64,000 bases of DNA from CAWFKW01 sp964568655 (GTDB lineage Bacteria > Bacteroidota > Ignavibacteria > Tepidaquicellales > OLB5). Position numbers and translations under genes: made by a program. How positions within the stretch are numbered: position 1 is the first letter of the stretch; each line of letters starts with the position of its first letter. The DNA is taken from positions 7,992 through 71,991 of the forward strand of contig CAZMRG010000001.1 of assembly GCA_964568655.1 (NCBI GenBank). The letters run 5' to 3'. The notes beneath the pieces were generated by a model. It was not told where the DNA came from. It saw nothing but the letters and a program-made list of their open reading frames with translations, and made no database searches. Positions 34,571 through 44,553 of the stretch are shown piece by piece.

Positions 34571-36661
34571 CTATGCAATTCTTACAAGGTCCATAGAATC
34601 CTTATAATTCATAAGAAAATGTGCCCTGATATTCTTGTTTTCTTCAGCCCGCAGCTGTGAATCGTTATCGGCAAGCTTCATTGCAGATTTTCTTGCGCCT
34701 TCTATCAGCGGCATATCTTTTGATATATCCGCAACGTTGAATTTCAGCTCGCCTGATTGCCTTGTGCCGAAAAACTCACCCGGCCCGCGTAGTTTCATAT
34801 CTACTTCCGATATTTTAAAGCCGTCTGTAGTCTGTACAATAGTTTCCAATCTCTCTTTTGAGATATCTCCGCCGCCTTCTGCCATTAATATACAGTATGA
34901 TTGCTCTGCGCCTCTGCCTACGCGTCCCCTCAGCTGGTGCAGCTGCGATAAGCCGAACCTTTGCGCCTCTTCAATTACCATTATTGTCGCATTCGGAATA
35001 TCAATACCTACTTCGATTACGGTTGTTGTAACTAAAATATCCAGCTTCCGGTCTTTAAATTCTTCTATTGTCTGATCTATTTCATACCATGGCAGCCTTC
35101 CGTGTATAAGCCCAACTCTTAAATCCTTAAATACATTCTTACTCAACAATTCGAAGTGTTGAACCGCGGACTTCAGATCAAGTTTTTCGGACTCTTCGAT
35201 AATTGGATAAACTATATATGCCTGCCTGCCTTTTTTTATTTCATCGCGAATGAAATTATAAACTTTCAACCTGTCACTTTCAAATCTAAGCGCTGTTTTA
35301 ATTGTTTTTCTGTTCTTAGGAAGTTCATCAATGACAGAAACATCAAGGTCGCCGTAAACTGTCAGCGAGAGCGTTCTGGGAATAGGCGTCGCCGTCATAA
35401 CAAGCACATCGGGATTCAGCCCCTTCTCGCGCAGCTTAGCTCTTTGAACAACGCCAAACTTATGCTGTTCGTCTATTACCGCAAATCCAAGTTTTTTGAA
35501 TGCAACCGTTTCCTGAATCAGAGCATGTGTGCCCACTACAACATTTGCCTGGCCTGATTTTATTTCGCCGAGTATCTCTTCCCTCAGTTTCTTTTTCTGG
35601 CCGCCAACAAGCAGCGCGGTCTTTAAACCAAGCCCGTTAAAGTATTGCTTAAGTACTTTATAATGCTGTTCCGCCAGGATTTCAGTCGGGCACATGAACG
35701 CCGCCTGGTAACCATTTTCAATTGCAATAAGCATCGCGAATATCGCGACAATAGTTTTACCGCTTCCAACATCGCCCTGCAGCAGCCTGTTCATCGGCTT
35801 TGTGGATTTCATATCCGCGCGGATCTCTTTTATTACTTTCTTCTGAGCCCTGGTGAGCTCAAATCCAAGTAAATCTTTAAAAAGCTTTTCGAATTTTTCC
35901 CCGACCTTATCGAATGAAATACCTTTTTCTTCATTTTCTATGGTTTTTCTCCTGAGCGCCATTACGAGCTGAAGATAAAACAACTCTTCAAACGCCAGCG
36001 TCATCCTTGCTTTTTCTTTGTCTTCTAAAGTATGCGGATAATGTATTCTTAATATTGCGTTTTTATGCTCAAGCAGGTCGTTATCGGTTCTGATCTCTTC
36101 GGAAAGAACTTCATGCATCCTGCCGGAATAATTCTTCAGTGCATTAAAAACTATTTTGGTAAGCGTCAACGGCTTTACCCATGTTTTCTTTAACTCGCCT
36201 GATAATATGTAGAGTGGGATCAGCGGGTATTTTAAAAGCTCATTATCGCCGGCATCAAATTTCTTGTGGTCGCGCAGGTCGAACTGCACACCCTTTTCGA
36301 ACATGTTGTAGTTTACTTTACCCCAGAACATATACCTATCGCCAACCTGGAACTGCCGCTCCCTGTAAAAGAAATTTCCCCATATAAGGCACTCAATTAC
36401 ACCTGAGTCATCTTTAACCATAACCTTAAGCGGGTGATTTGGCCTTCTGGGAGCCTGCTTGTCTGTAATTTCCCCGGCGATAATCACGTTGCAATCGCGG
36501 TACTCACGCAGCCGGCTTATTTTTGTATTAATTAAATAGTCTCTTGGGTAAACAGTGAAGAGGTCGTCAATTCTCCCAATGCCGAGCGATTCAAATGCCA
36601 GTGCGCGTTTTGGCCCGACACCTTTAAGATACGATATTTCAGGAATATTTTCTTTAGTCAA
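34571..36661 (-). CDS. recG: ATP-dependent DNA helicase RecG
   Basis: RecG reverses stalled replication forks and migrates Holliday junctions. The wedge domain (OB fold, VIIAGEITDKQAP...VMVKDDSGVIECLIWGNF) leads into SF2 motor motifs: LLQGDVGSGKT (I), FMCPTEILAEQH (Ia), IDEQHKFGVVQRAKL (II), VMTATPIPRTL (III), VTTTVIEVGIDIPNATIMVIEEAQRFGLSQLHQLRGRVGRG (V/VI). From the TTG at 36661 the length is 696, standard. I prefer that start over the ATG at 36691 because the ten extra codons encode an odd hydrophobic FIFVLIIIA string and contain a TATATTTG promoter box, and homology begins at NIPEISYLKGVGP. Cytoplasmic. Confidence 0.95.
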   Translation of the reverse strand: MTKENIPEISYLKGVGPKRALAFESLGIGRIDDLFTVYPRDYLINTKISRLREYRDCNVIIAGEITDKQAPRRPNHPLKVMVKDDSGVIECLIWGNFFYRERQFQVGDRYMFWGKVNYNMFEKGVQFDLRDHKKFDAGDNELLKYPLIPLYILSGELKKTWVKPLTLTKIVFNALKNYSGRMHEVLSEEIRTDNDLLEHKNAILRIHYPHTLEDKEKARMTLAFEELFYLQLVMALRRKTIENEEKGISFDKVGEKFEKLFKDLLGFELTRAQKKVIKEIRADMKSTKPMNRLLQGDVGSGKTIVAIFAMLIAIENGYQAAFMCPTEILAEQHYKVLKQYFNGLGLKTALLVGGQKKKLREEILGEIKSGQANVVVGTHALIQETVAFKKLGFAVIDEQHKFGVVQRAKLREKGLNPDVLVMTATPIPRTLSLTVYGDLDVSVIDELPKNRKTIKTALRFESDRLKVYNFIRDEIKKGRQAYIVYPIIEESEKLDLKSAVQHFELLSKNVFKDLRVGLIHGRLPWYEIDQTIEEFKDRKLDILVTTTVIEVGIDIPNATIMVIEEAQRFGLSQLHQLRGRVGRGAEQSYCILMAEGGGDISKERLETIVQTTDGFKISEVDMKLRGPGEFFGTRQSGELKFNVADISKDMPLIEGARKSAMKLADNDSQLRAEENKNIRAHFLMNYKDSMDLVRIA

Positions 36662-36678
36662 AGCGATGATGATTAGTA

Positions 36679-36686
36679 CAAATATA
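36679..36686 (-). promoter_or_regulatory. Candidate recG -7 box that affects start choice
   Basis: TATATTTG on the minus strand matches TAnnTTTG and lies 17 bases before the preferred TTG start at 36661, but inside the frame extended to the ATG at 36691. A clear -33 element was not seen. Confidence 0.45.
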
Positions 36687-36733
36687 AACATTTAAGGAAA
36701 CATCTTTGAGGAATTAAGGTAAAAAGAATATTA

Positions 36734-37096
36734 TCTCCCCCTAACAGGGGGAGGTAGGAGGGGGTCTTGAGTGAAATTAGGTAGTCTAATTTGACCACCC
36801 CTCATCCCCCTCCTTAATAAGGAGGGGATGAACAGCAAATATTCTCATGTTAGAAATAGGCAGTGAAAAAAATCGCCGTCTCCCCCTATCAGGGGGAGAT
36901 ACAGAGGGGGTGGCTGTACAGAGTTAAATTGGTTATGAATTGCACCTCCCCCTACCCCCTCCTGTCAGGAGGGGGTGATAATATATGAAAGTATGCCTTC
37001 ACCCTTTTAATCTTTTCCATAAGATTGTCTGTGCCTTTGGGGTGGTCAAGCCATTCAGAAGTCTCATTATCAGGAGGAGGTAGGAGGGGGTTGAAC
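36734..37096. repeat. Cluster of five C/G-tract palindromic repeat units
   Basis: The 575-bp gap between recG and the next gene contains no gene but five related units. Each has a CTCCCCCT-like arm, short loop and AGGGGGAG arm followed by TA and another run of G: about 36734-36773 (+), 36790-36836 (inverted), 36879-36923 (+), 36940-36985 (inverted) and a half unit at 37062-37096. Orientation alternates, so neighbouring units could also pair with each other. The remaining ~70 bp between units four and five looks unique. These resemble REP-type intergenic repeats. Confidence 0.8.
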
Positions 37097-37176
37097 ATTG
37101 GAACAGAATAACATCAGAAGACGTATATAATTTATTATGATTTCTGAATCGGATTAGTTTTAAATTATGGAAATAG

Positions 37177-37196
37177 ATTCCCGCCTTCGCGGGAAT
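37177..37196. repeat. 20-bp palindrome, family P20 (intact copy)
   Basis: ATTCCCGCCTTCGCGGGAAT is a hairpin with 8-base arms. A variant, ATTCCCGCGAATGCGGGAAT, occurs at 63110-63129 and an interrupted copy at 44554-44592. It is a common intergenic repeat of this group; read as protein it gives the artefact VIPAKAGI. Confidence 0.8.
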
Positions 37197-37266
37197 GACA
37201 ATCACAGATATATAGTTATAATAACTAACATTGATTAGTAAAACATATCTCTATAACTTGTAAGCA

Positions 37267-38535
37267 ATGAAAACGATTTTTTTGTTTATTTTATGCATCT
37301 TTTTTGCCGCTAATGCTGTTTTTGCCCAGCAAAAACTCCTCATCCCGATGGATGTTAATTCACAAACCGACCATCTAAGAGCGTACGGAATCGCATACAG
37401 GCATCTGCTGCATGGCAAAGAACTCGACTGGCTTCTGAACTACCGCGGAGGCTCGTTCATGTTTGACTATTCTCCGGAACTTGAAGCAGAGTGCAAAGAT
37501 AAAGGCGTCAGCTCTGAAAATATTTCCGGCACACAAGCCGCGCAAATATATGCCGAGGTACAGGATGAAAAAAATAATATGGATGTTGTAAGGCTTGAAA
37601 AAGTTGCTAAGATAGCGGTTTACGTCCCCCCAAATACTCTGCCATGGGATGATGCGGTTCAGCTTGTGCTTGATTATACTGAAATACCATACGATAAACT
37701 CTGGGACGAAGAAGTTCTTGATGGCAAGTTAAAAGGATATGATTTTGTTCATCTTCATCATGAGGATTTTACCGGGCAATACGGGAAATTCTTCTCAGCG
37801 TTCGGCACCGCGCCGTGGTACCTTACGCAAAAGCAGACCAACGAAGACATGGCAAAGAAGATGGGTTATGCGAAAGTTTCCCAGCTTAAGCTTGCTGTTG
37901 TGAAGAAACTGCAGGAGTATGTTACTAACGGTGGTTTTTTATTTACTATGTGCTCCGGCGCTACAACTCCAGATATGGCGCTGGCCGCACAATACACAGA
38001 TGTATGCGAATCGATGTATGACGGCGACCCTGCAGACCCGAATGCAAATGACAAGCTTGATTACTCGGAATGTTTTGCATTCCAGGATTTTAAGTTTATG
38101 ATGAATCCTTATGTTTACGAGTATTCCGATCTGGATATCACCGATGAAGAACTGCTTAAAGGTCAGTTCAACGATTATTTTACCTTATTTGATTTTTCCG
38201 CTAAGGATGACCCTGTACCTTCTATGTTAACGCAGGACCATACGTCTATGATAAAAGGATTCCTCGGGCAGGAATCAGGTTTCCATGAAAGATTTATTAA
38301 ACCGGATATAACTATCCTTGCAAAAAATGACGGCACAGATTGGGTGAAATATATCCACGGTAATCTTGGCAGGGGAACGTTTACATTTTATGGCGGGCAT
38401 GACCCGGAAGATTATCAGCATGCGGTAGGCGACCCCAAAACAGATCTAAGCTTATATAAGAACTCGCCCGGTTACAGGCTTATTCTGAATAATGTTCTGT
38501 TCCCCGCAGCCAAAAAGAAGAAATTAAAAACTTAA
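37267..38535 (+). CDS. Exported protein with GATase-1-like fold, unknown function
   Basis: A signal peptide (MKTIFLFILCIFFAANAVFAQ) precedes a 400-residue body. Segments such as LLIPMDVNSQTDHLRAYGIAYR, DWLLNYRGGSF, KIAVYVPPNTLPWDDAV, FVHLHHEDFTGQYG, TNGGFLFTMCSGATTPDMALA and GTFTFYGGHDPEDYQHAVGDP suggest a glutamine-amidotransferase/ThuA-like alpha-beta fold; the CSG context around residue 230 could mark a nucleophile elbow. Relatives in this phylum are often labelled asparagine synthetase B, which I consider unsupported because neither that enzyme's N-terminal Cys glutaminase nor its PP-loop is visible. Length 422. Periplasmic. Its end is 3 bp from the convergent addB gene. Confidence 0.65.
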   Translation: MKTIFLFILCIFFAANAVFAQQKLLIPMDVNSQTDHLRAYGIAYRHLLHGKELDWLLNYRGGSFMFDYSPELEAECKDKGVSSENISGTQAAQIYAEVQDEKNNMDVVRLEKVAKIAVYVPPNTLPWDDAVQLVLDYTEIPYDKLWDEEVLDGKLKGYDFVHLHHEDFTGQYGKFFSAFGTAPWYLTQKQTNEDMAKKMGYAKVSQLKLAVVKKLQEYVTNGGFLFTMCSGATTPDMALAAQYTDVCESMYDGDPADPNANDKLDYSECFAFQDFKFMMNPYVYEYSDLDITDEELLKGQFNDYFTLFDFSAKDDPVPSMLTQDHTSMIKGFLGQESGFHERFIKPDITILAKNDGTDWVKYIHGNLGRGTFTFYGGHDPEDYQHAVGDPKTDLSLYKNSPGYRLILNNVLFPAAKKKKLKT

Positions 38536-38538
38536 GTT

Positions 38539-41361
38539 TCAATCGCGGTAACAAATACTTTTGAACGCGCAGAATCTGCAGTGTTCGACGTATTCGGTTT
38601 GAGTAAAGGGTATTTCGGCGTCAAACAATCTCGTCAACAATTCTTTTAACCCGGCCTCAAATTTATTTATCGTTTCGGTTGTAAGCTCACCTTCAGATAT
38701 GTAACGAATTCCTTCGCCGATATTTCTTAATGGATAAATTCCCGGCTGAACCGCTTTTTCAGGATGAGCGGCATTGTATAATAATGCGTAGAAATGCGTC
38801 TGGAAGTACTCTTTGTACTCCGGGTCTTCAAACATCAGGTTGAAATTGTTTTCATTTATTTTTCTTGACGTGACTCTGCCTGTTTTATAATCAATAATTC
38901 GCGTTTTGTTTTTTCTCTCATCCACCCTGTCAATTCTTCCGTTGAGAATTAATTTTTCTTTTCTGCCGTTAACTTCAATTTCGATATCTCTTAAATATTG
39001 TTCCTCGAGTTCAATTACTTTAAAAGGGGAGTCAATTTCATCGTTTTCAAGTATCTTTTGGGCTAATTTTTGCATAATCCCTTTATAAAGCAGGTTTTTG
39101 CCCTGCAGTTCGCCTGCCAACTCTCTCGCTTTATCAGCTTCTTTAAAAGCCTCTTCCAGTATTGGTCCAAACTCATTATCCAATCGCTTATTCAACGCTG
39201 CGAAATCATCTTTGCTAATTATTTTCCCCGCATAGTCATTATACAAAACCTTCATAACTTCATGAAAAATTTTCCCGAATGTAGCGCCGCCGAAAAATTC
39301 TTCAATATCGTCTTCTTCTTTCAACCGTGCAATTCTTTCAAGATAGAATTTTAGCGAACAGGAAATAAACGAGGTTAAAGATGTTGCTGAAAATTTCCCG
39401 ATAGTTCTAAGCTTCTCTAATATTTCGTTATCTTTTATTATCGTAATTTCTATCTTCTTTGTGGCATGCGCAGGAATATCCAATATTAATTCTTCGAAAG
39501 AAATGTTCCTGTTGTTTTTAGCGAGTTCGCTTTCCAGCTGCAGAATAAACCTGCTTTTCTCTCCGGCGGCAAAATCGCCCGGCTCAGTATTATAAAACAA
39601 AAATATGTTTTTTGCTTTTTGGATCAGCCTGTAGAAGTAATAAGCTGAAATTGCATCTTCATCTTCAAACGTTGGCAGCCGGAATGCCTTTCTGAGATGG
39701 AAGGGGATAAAAGAACTATTGGTATTTCCCTTCGGCATTATGCCTTCATTCATAGAAAGTATAAAAACATTGTCAAAATCAACCGAACGTGTTTCCAGCA
39801 ATCCCATTATCTGCAGTCCTTTTAATGGTTCTCCCGAAAAGGGAATGCGCACATTTGTGAGAACTTCCGATAAAATTTTCCAGAATGTTTCTGTTTCAAT
39901 TTCCTGCGGGTATTTTGAAATTATATCCGATAAACGGTTTAGCTGGGTGAAAAAGATGAAAAAATATTCTTTGTCTAATTTCTGAGAACTTTCAAGTTTA
40001 GAACTGCAATAAGTGAGTATTTTCTCCAGATAATCTATCGTGCCTTTCACTGAATCAACATAAGTAAATAATGTTGAGTGCAATATTTCATTTTCTGAAG
40101 TCAACATGCCTGAAGGAACGTATATGATATTTCTTTCCCTGATACGGTCAACCAGTTCATTGGATATTTTCGGAGCCGCCGATTTGATATACGGATGCAT
40201 TAATACTTCGGTTACATACTTATGATAGAATACTGGGCTCGATTTCTTTCCTTTTTTGTTCTTCTGTAATTTTTTGAGCGCCTCTACAAAGCTGTAAATC
40301 GGCGTATCCTTTATTGGATAGCCCATGGTCACATTGAACGACCCTATTTCTTCCGGAATTGAATGCAGCAGGGGAATCAGCAGCCTCTCATCCGGCAAAA
40401 CCACCGCTGTACTATCCGTTATTTCAGATGATGACTGGTTCAGTCTTTGTAACTCAGCGCCAAGCGCTTTTACCTGCCCTGATTGCAGCGGCGCGCCTAT
40501 CACAGTAATTTTCTTCGCATCTTCTCCGCTAAGCGTGGAAACTATCCAATTTGGCTTTTTAATTTCCAGATTTCTGAATGCGTTTCTAAGGAATGAACCT
40601 GCTTCCTGTTTAGGGTCGTTCACATAGTATTTATCAGCATCCCAGTACGTTTCTGCCTTCCCCAGCCTCGTAAGCTCTCTGATGATACCTTCTTCTGCTT
40701 TGTTAAGCGCGTTAAAGCCGGCAAAAATAATTTTATCCCATTTAATATCAGTTTTATTTGTCCTGATGTTCACATAGATTTTTCTGTAAGCCATTCCCTC
40801 ATACGCGATATTTTTTTCACTCAGCCTTTGCCGGAATTCTTTATAAACCAATCCCAGTATTTCCCATGTTTTCAGGAAATCTCTTTGGTTTTTAGACAGG
40901 TCCTGCGAAGAAAACGAGCGCCAGAATTTACGGAACTCGTCAAAATCGCCAAAAGTCATCTCAAAAGTTTCTTCAAGCTCGCGGGTCTCTTTTATAATGC
41001 GGAATATCTCATCGGGCGGAACAAGGTTTTTATCAATATCATCAAAATCATCCAGTATCATATTTCCCCAGGGATAAAAACTATCAAACGACTCTCCCGT
41101 GATATGCTTTTTGTAAACTTCATACAATTCGAATATAAGAATGATCTTGTCTTCGATTGCAAACGGCGATAGCCGGTTCACAAAATCCTTTATGCCAAGT
41201 ATTTCAGGGGCCCATGCAGGCTTTTCCAGTTTAGATGAAAGGAATTTCTTGAAGAACAATCCTGCCCTGACGGATGGGAATACAATGCACAACTTGCTGA
41301 GTTCTGAGGCATGCCTTAAAAGAACTTCTTCAGCTAATTTATCCAGGAAATGCTGCGTCAT
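38539..41361 (-). CDS. addB: AddB-like PD-(D/E)XK nuclease subunit of helicase-nuclease
   Basis: The partner of the AddA-like helicase in double-strand-break end processing. The long N- and middle regions are an inactivated helicase fold (KLCIVFPSVRAGLFFKKFL at the Walker A position lacks the GKT loop). The C-terminal nuclease domain has FGKIFHEVMKVLY, then NGRIDRVDERKNKTRIIDYKTG with the catalytic Asp and Asp-x-Lys, and four Cys that probably bind a 4Fe-4S cluster: Cys in TSFISCSLKFYLERI and CRFCAFKSIC near residue 930. Length 940 is typical for the Bacteroidota type. Its ATG overlaps the AddA stop (ATGA), an operon arrangement. Confidence 0.88.
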   Translation of the reverse strand: MTQHFLDKLAEEVLLRHASELSKLCIVFPSVRAGLFFKKFLSSKLEKPAWAPEILGIKDFVNRLSPFAIEDKIILIFELYEVYKKHITGESFDSFYPWGNMILDDFDDIDKNLVPPDEIFRIIKETRELEETFEMTFGDFDEFRKFWRSFSSQDLSKNQRDFLKTWEILGLVYKEFRQRLSEKNIAYEGMAYRKIYVNIRTNKTDIKWDKIIFAGFNALNKAEEGIIRELTRLGKAETYWDADKYYVNDPKQEAGSFLRNAFRNLEIKKPNWIVSTLSGEDAKKITVIGAPLQSGQVKALGAELQRLNQSSSEITDSTAVVLPDERLLIPLLHSIPEEIGSFNVTMGYPIKDTPIYSFVEALKKLQKNKKGKKSSPVFYHKYVTEVLMHPYIKSAAPKISNELVDRIRERNIIYVPSGMLTSENEILHSTLFTYVDSVKGTIDYLEKILTYCSSKLESSQKLDKEYFFIFFTQLNRLSDIISKYPQEIETETFWKILSEVLTNVRIPFSGEPLKGLQIMGLLETRSVDFDNVFILSMNEGIMPKGNTNSSFIPFHLRKAFRLPTFEDEDAISAYYFYRLIQKAKNIFLFYNTEPGDFAAGEKSRFILQLESELAKNNRNISFEELILDIPAHATKKIEITIIKDNEILEKLRTIGKFSATSLTSFISCSLKFYLERIARLKEEDDIEEFFGGATFGKIFHEVMKVLYNDYAGKIISKDDFAALNKRLDNEFGPILEEAFKEADKARELAGELQGKNLLYKGIMQKLAQKILENDEIDSPFKVIELEEQYLRDIEIEVNGRKEKLILNGRIDRVDERKNKTRIIDYKTGRVTSRKINENNFNLMFEDPEYKEYFQTHFYALLYNAAHPEKAVQPGIYPLRNIGEGIRYISEGELTTETINKFEAGLKELLTRLFDAEIPFTQTEYVEHCRFCAFKSICYRD

Positions 41362-44300
41362 ATCTTCACCGCCTTCGCGGAAGAAACATAATAAATATAT
41401 TTGTCAACTGACTCAAATCCTGCTTTAATCAATGCGTCGGCATATTCATTTACCTGCGATTCATGTTCTTTGAATTGAGCGCCTGTTTTGTAATCAATCA
41501 CAATCGCTCTATTGTCATTTATCATCACGCGGTCAGGACGGATCGTTTTACCTCCCGGTATCAAAATATCCGGCTCAGTTTTGATTTCCCATTTGCCTGA
41601 AAACCATTCTTTGACCTCATTGTTATTTACGATTTCAGTCAGCTCTTTAATGTATGAATCTCTATCGTTATCGCGGATCAATCCTTCGCTGATTAATTTA
41701 TTGACAGCGTTTTCAACATCATTTAACACGATTATATTTGCCAGGGCTCTATGAATTAAAATCCCTCTCTCAATAGCGCTGTTCTTTGTTTGAATAACAA
41801 CTTTATCCGAATAACCGGATGATATAGTTGAATCTAATTTGACGGAATTAATTTTTCCAATTGCGGTTTTTGATTTCTTCTTTTCTCTCCTGCCAAATTC
41901 AGCTCCTTCTGCCGGTAAACTTTCTTTTATTAATTTCGACGCATTAAAAGAATTACTGGCTATTTGAGGGCATATTACATAAAGTCTTTCAATTGCTCTC
42001 GTGAAAGCAACGTATAACAGATTCAGGTTATCTATGTTTGTCATGACAAACTCATCCTCATAATCTTTCCTGAAATAGCTGTTTTTCAGGTTGCTTACAG
42101 CTCTTACAAGGTAAGCGGATGAACGGTTAAACGGCTCCTCGCCAGATGAAACCCAGATAAGATCGCGGCTGCCGCTTATGTTAAATTCCCAGTTTGCATA
42201 TGGGATTACAACGGCGGGGGACTGAAGTCCCTTTGCCATGTGAATTGTCAATACCTTAATAGCATTTTCCTCTTCGGGAACATTAATTGAAATTTTTTCT
42301 TTGTTTTCTTCCCACCACGAAATAAATGCAGTAATATCTGAATTCTCTTTCTTCACATACTCAAGTATAAGGTCCAGGAAACGCTGAAGGTACGCATCGG
42401 CCTTTGCATTCAACCCGAAAATGCGTACAAGGTTTTCAACCAACTCATACAAAGTTAAGTTGTTAAGCTTTGGGTTGATGCCGTTAGAATTCGGCAGCGC
42501 TGAGAAAAATTCTTTCGGAAGCTTTGATCCAAAAAGTAAACCGGAAGTTTTTTTATAATCTTCAAAAATATCCCTGTAATTATTAAAATCTTCTTTAATA
42601 TAAACTAAATAATTGAAGAGTATTTCTGTTTTCGCAATGTCATTTGAACTGTCCGAAATGTATTTCAGTAAGTTGATAAGCAATTTTACTCTGGGCGAAT
42701 TTGTTATCAATAGAGAATCATTTGAAACCACTTTATATCCGCTGCCGGTTAACAACTCCGCGAGGTGCGATGCCTCGCTGTTCCTGCGTGTCAGTATCAT
42801 TATATCTCTCAATTCGAATCCGTCATCAATAAGCTGGTTAACATAATTAAGCGTCAATTCATCAGATCTTTCATTAGCGCTTTTTTCGTTATCTTTTTCA
42901 GTTTCAATAAAATCAACTTTTACATATCCGCCTCTTTTATCTTCGCTTTGAGTTTGCGTAACTTCTTTATACGATTCTTCAATAAGCTCCGCATACTCTG
43001 CATTCTTTTCAGCAAGATGCTTAGATGCCGCAAGGAAAAAACTATTATTAAACTTTACAATCTCATTAAAGCTCCGCCAGTTGTCTTTTAAGTTTTCAAC
43101 GCCTATCAATTCTTTAAACGGGGCCAGGTCCTCCTGTACTTTTTCCAGAAGCAGCTTCATGTTGCCGCTGCGCCAGCGGTAAACTGATTGCTTAACATCG
43201 CCGACTATCATAGAAAAATTACCTTCGCTAATTGAATTTGTTACCAGCGGCAATAGATTCATCCATTGGTAGTTCGAAGTATCCTGGAATTCATCTACCA
43301 GGTAGTTCTTAAAAACGTTCCCTATTTTTTCGTAAATGAACGGACTTGGCTCGTTCGAGATTATTTGCTTTAAAATGATATTAGTATCAGATATAAGCAG
43401 CAGCTTGTTCTCATCGCGGTAAGCTTTGAGGCTTTCCAGCAGATCGTTAAATATTCCAAGTATATAAACTGTCTTTGTAAGCTCTTTGGCGGAGAAATAT
43501 TTTTTGTGGTTCTGTTCGTAATTATCGACCGCTTTAATCAGCAGGTCATAAAGCCCCTCATTTATTGCAGTGTGAAGATTGGGATGCGGGCTCTTTGTAA
43601 ACCATTTTTGAGAATTGGAATAGGCATCAAGCACTCTAGTTGTTGGTTCATAGACTTTATTCCGGATTTTATTTAAAAGGTAGTTCATAAATCCGGATTT
43701 ACCAAAAGGGAAATCTCCCATCGTAAGTCCGTATTTTTCCATGATATTATTTGCCGAAGCGCATATGGAATTCATCGTACCTTCAAATGAGTTTACAATT
43801 GCGAACATTATGGAAACAAACTCCAGCATTTTCCCGCGGCTATCGGCGAGGTCGTCGTTACTGTTTTCCTTCCTTTCCCAATACCGCTCTTTAAATATTT
43901 CAGCGGAAAGGTTTTTAACCTTATGCTCAATTCTCCAGTCGCCGTCTTCATCAATATTGTAATAGACAAAGTTCTCAAGGTAATTTCTCAGTTTTTCATC
44001 TTCGCCGATACGGTCAAATATCTCATCAATTAATTTATCCAGAACTGTTTCCGGTTTCATTTCAATATCATAACCAAGCTGCAGCTTCAGCTCTCTTGCA
44101 AACGAGCGTATTACTTTATGGAAGAAGCTATCGATTGTTTGAACCGCAAAGAAAGAATATTTGTGAAGTATATTCGATAAAACATCCTGTGCAAGAGACG
44201 TGATGTTACCTTTGACGCCTTCATTACTCAATATTTCCGCAAGGTTTGCGTCTTTGCCTTCGGCAAGTTCGCCGAGCTTTTCGATAACACGCCTTTTCAT

Positions 44301-44447
44301 TTCTGCGGCGGCTTTGTTCGTAAAGGTAATAGCAAGCGTATGCCTGAATTCATCCGGCTTAGATAGCGCCAGCCTCAGATACTCTTTTACAAGCGTGTAT
44401 GTCTTGCCCGAGCCCGCGGAAGATTTATATATGAGGAAATTTTTCAA
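41358..44447 (-). CDS. addA: AddA-like UvrD/Rep helicase-nuclease subunit
   Basis: SF1A helicase that unwinds DNA ends for recombination. Motif I is SSAGSGKTYTLVKEY (residues 9-24), then TFTNKAAAEMKRRV, LVDEFQDTSNYQW (motif II), GDVKQSVYRWRSGN (III), ILTRRNSEASHLAELL, VLTIHMAKGLQSPAVVIP (V) and NLLYVAFTRAIERLYV (VI). The C-terminus has a nuclease domain with GILIHRALANI, RPDRVMINDNRAIVIDYKTG. Length 1029 fits. Start is TTG at 44447, supported by the conserved FLIYKSSAGSGKT N-terminus. addB follows with a 4-bp overlap. A TAACTTTG box lies 23 bases upstream. Confidence 0.9.
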   Translation of the reverse strand: MKNFLIYKSSAGSGKTYTLVKEYLRLALSKPDEFRHTLAITFTNKAAAEMKRRVIEKLGELAEGKDANLAEILSNEGVKGNITSLAQDVLSNILHKYSFFAVQTIDSFFHKVIRSFARELKLQLGYDIEMKPETVLDKLIDEIFDRIGEDEKLRNYLENFVYYNIDEDGDWRIEHKVKNLSAEIFKERYWERKENSNDDLADSRGKMLEFVSIMFAIVNSFEGTMNSICASANNIMEKYGLTMGDFPFGKSGFMNYLLNKIRNKVYEPTTRVLDAYSNSQKWFTKSPHPNLHTAINEGLYDLLIKAVDNYEQNHKKYFSAKELTKTVYILGIFNDLLESLKAYRDENKLLLISDTNIILKQIISNEPSPFIYEKIGNVFKNYLVDEFQDTSNYQWMNLLPLVTNSISEGNFSMIVGDVKQSVYRWRSGNMKLLLEKVQEDLAPFKELIGVENLKDNWRSFNEIVKFNNSFFLAASKHLAEKNAEYAELIEESYKEVTQTQSEDKRGGYVKVDFIETEKDNEKSANERSDELTLNYVNQLIDDGFELRDIMILTRRNSEASHLAELLTGSGYKVVSNDSLLITNSPRVKLLINLLKYISDSSNDIAKTEILFNYLVYIKEDFNNYRDIFEDYKKTSGLLFGSKLPKEFFSALPNSNGINPKLNNLTLYELVENLVRIFGLNAKADAYLQRFLDLILEYVKKENSDITAFISWWEENKEKISINVPEEENAIKVLTIHMAKGLQSPAVVIPYANWEFNISGSRDLIWVSSGEEPFNRSSAYLVRAVSNLKNSYFRKDYEDEFVMTNIDNLNLLYVAFTRAIERLYVICPQIASNSFNASKLIKESLPAEGAEFGRREKKKSKTAIGKINSVKLDSTISSGYSDKVVIQTKNSAIERGILIHRALANIIVLNDVENAVNKLISEGLIRDNDRDSYIKELTEIVNNNEVKEWFSGKWEIKTEPDILIPGGKTIRPDRVMINDNRAIVIDYKTGAQFKEHESQVNEYADALIKAGFESVDKYIYYVSSAKAVKI

Positions 44448-44469
44448 GGTGAATTATTAATTGAATAGT

Positions 44470-44502
44470 CAAAGTTAAAGGCGGTAATAAATACCGCCCT
44501 TT
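44470..44502 (-). promoter_or_regulatory. addA promoter box adjoining a hairpin
   Basis: On the minus strand a hairpin with arms AAAGGGCGGTA/TACCGCCTTT (44502-44477) is followed immediately by TAACTTTG (44477-44470), a match to TAnnTTTG. The hairpin may terminate the upstream S9 peptidase gene, and the box may start addA, so the two signals abut. Confidence 0.45.
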
Positions 44503-44553
44503 GTTATCAGCTAAAATTACAACCTGGTCAATGTAAAGTCCTTCAAAAATTAG

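Noticed and set aside
36734..37096. Possible CRISPR array
   Set aside because: Units alternate in orientation, have unequal spacing and no unique spacers of constant length, and no cas gene is near.
36999..37205. 68-codon minus-strand frame starting VIPAKAGI
   Set aside because: It is a translation of the P20 palindrome and C/G repeats, a well-known artefact of such elements.
37267..38535. Naming the exported protein asparagine synthetase B
   Set aside because: No N-terminal catalytic Cys, no PP-loop ATPase motif, and a signal peptide is present; the label seems to be inherited misannotation.
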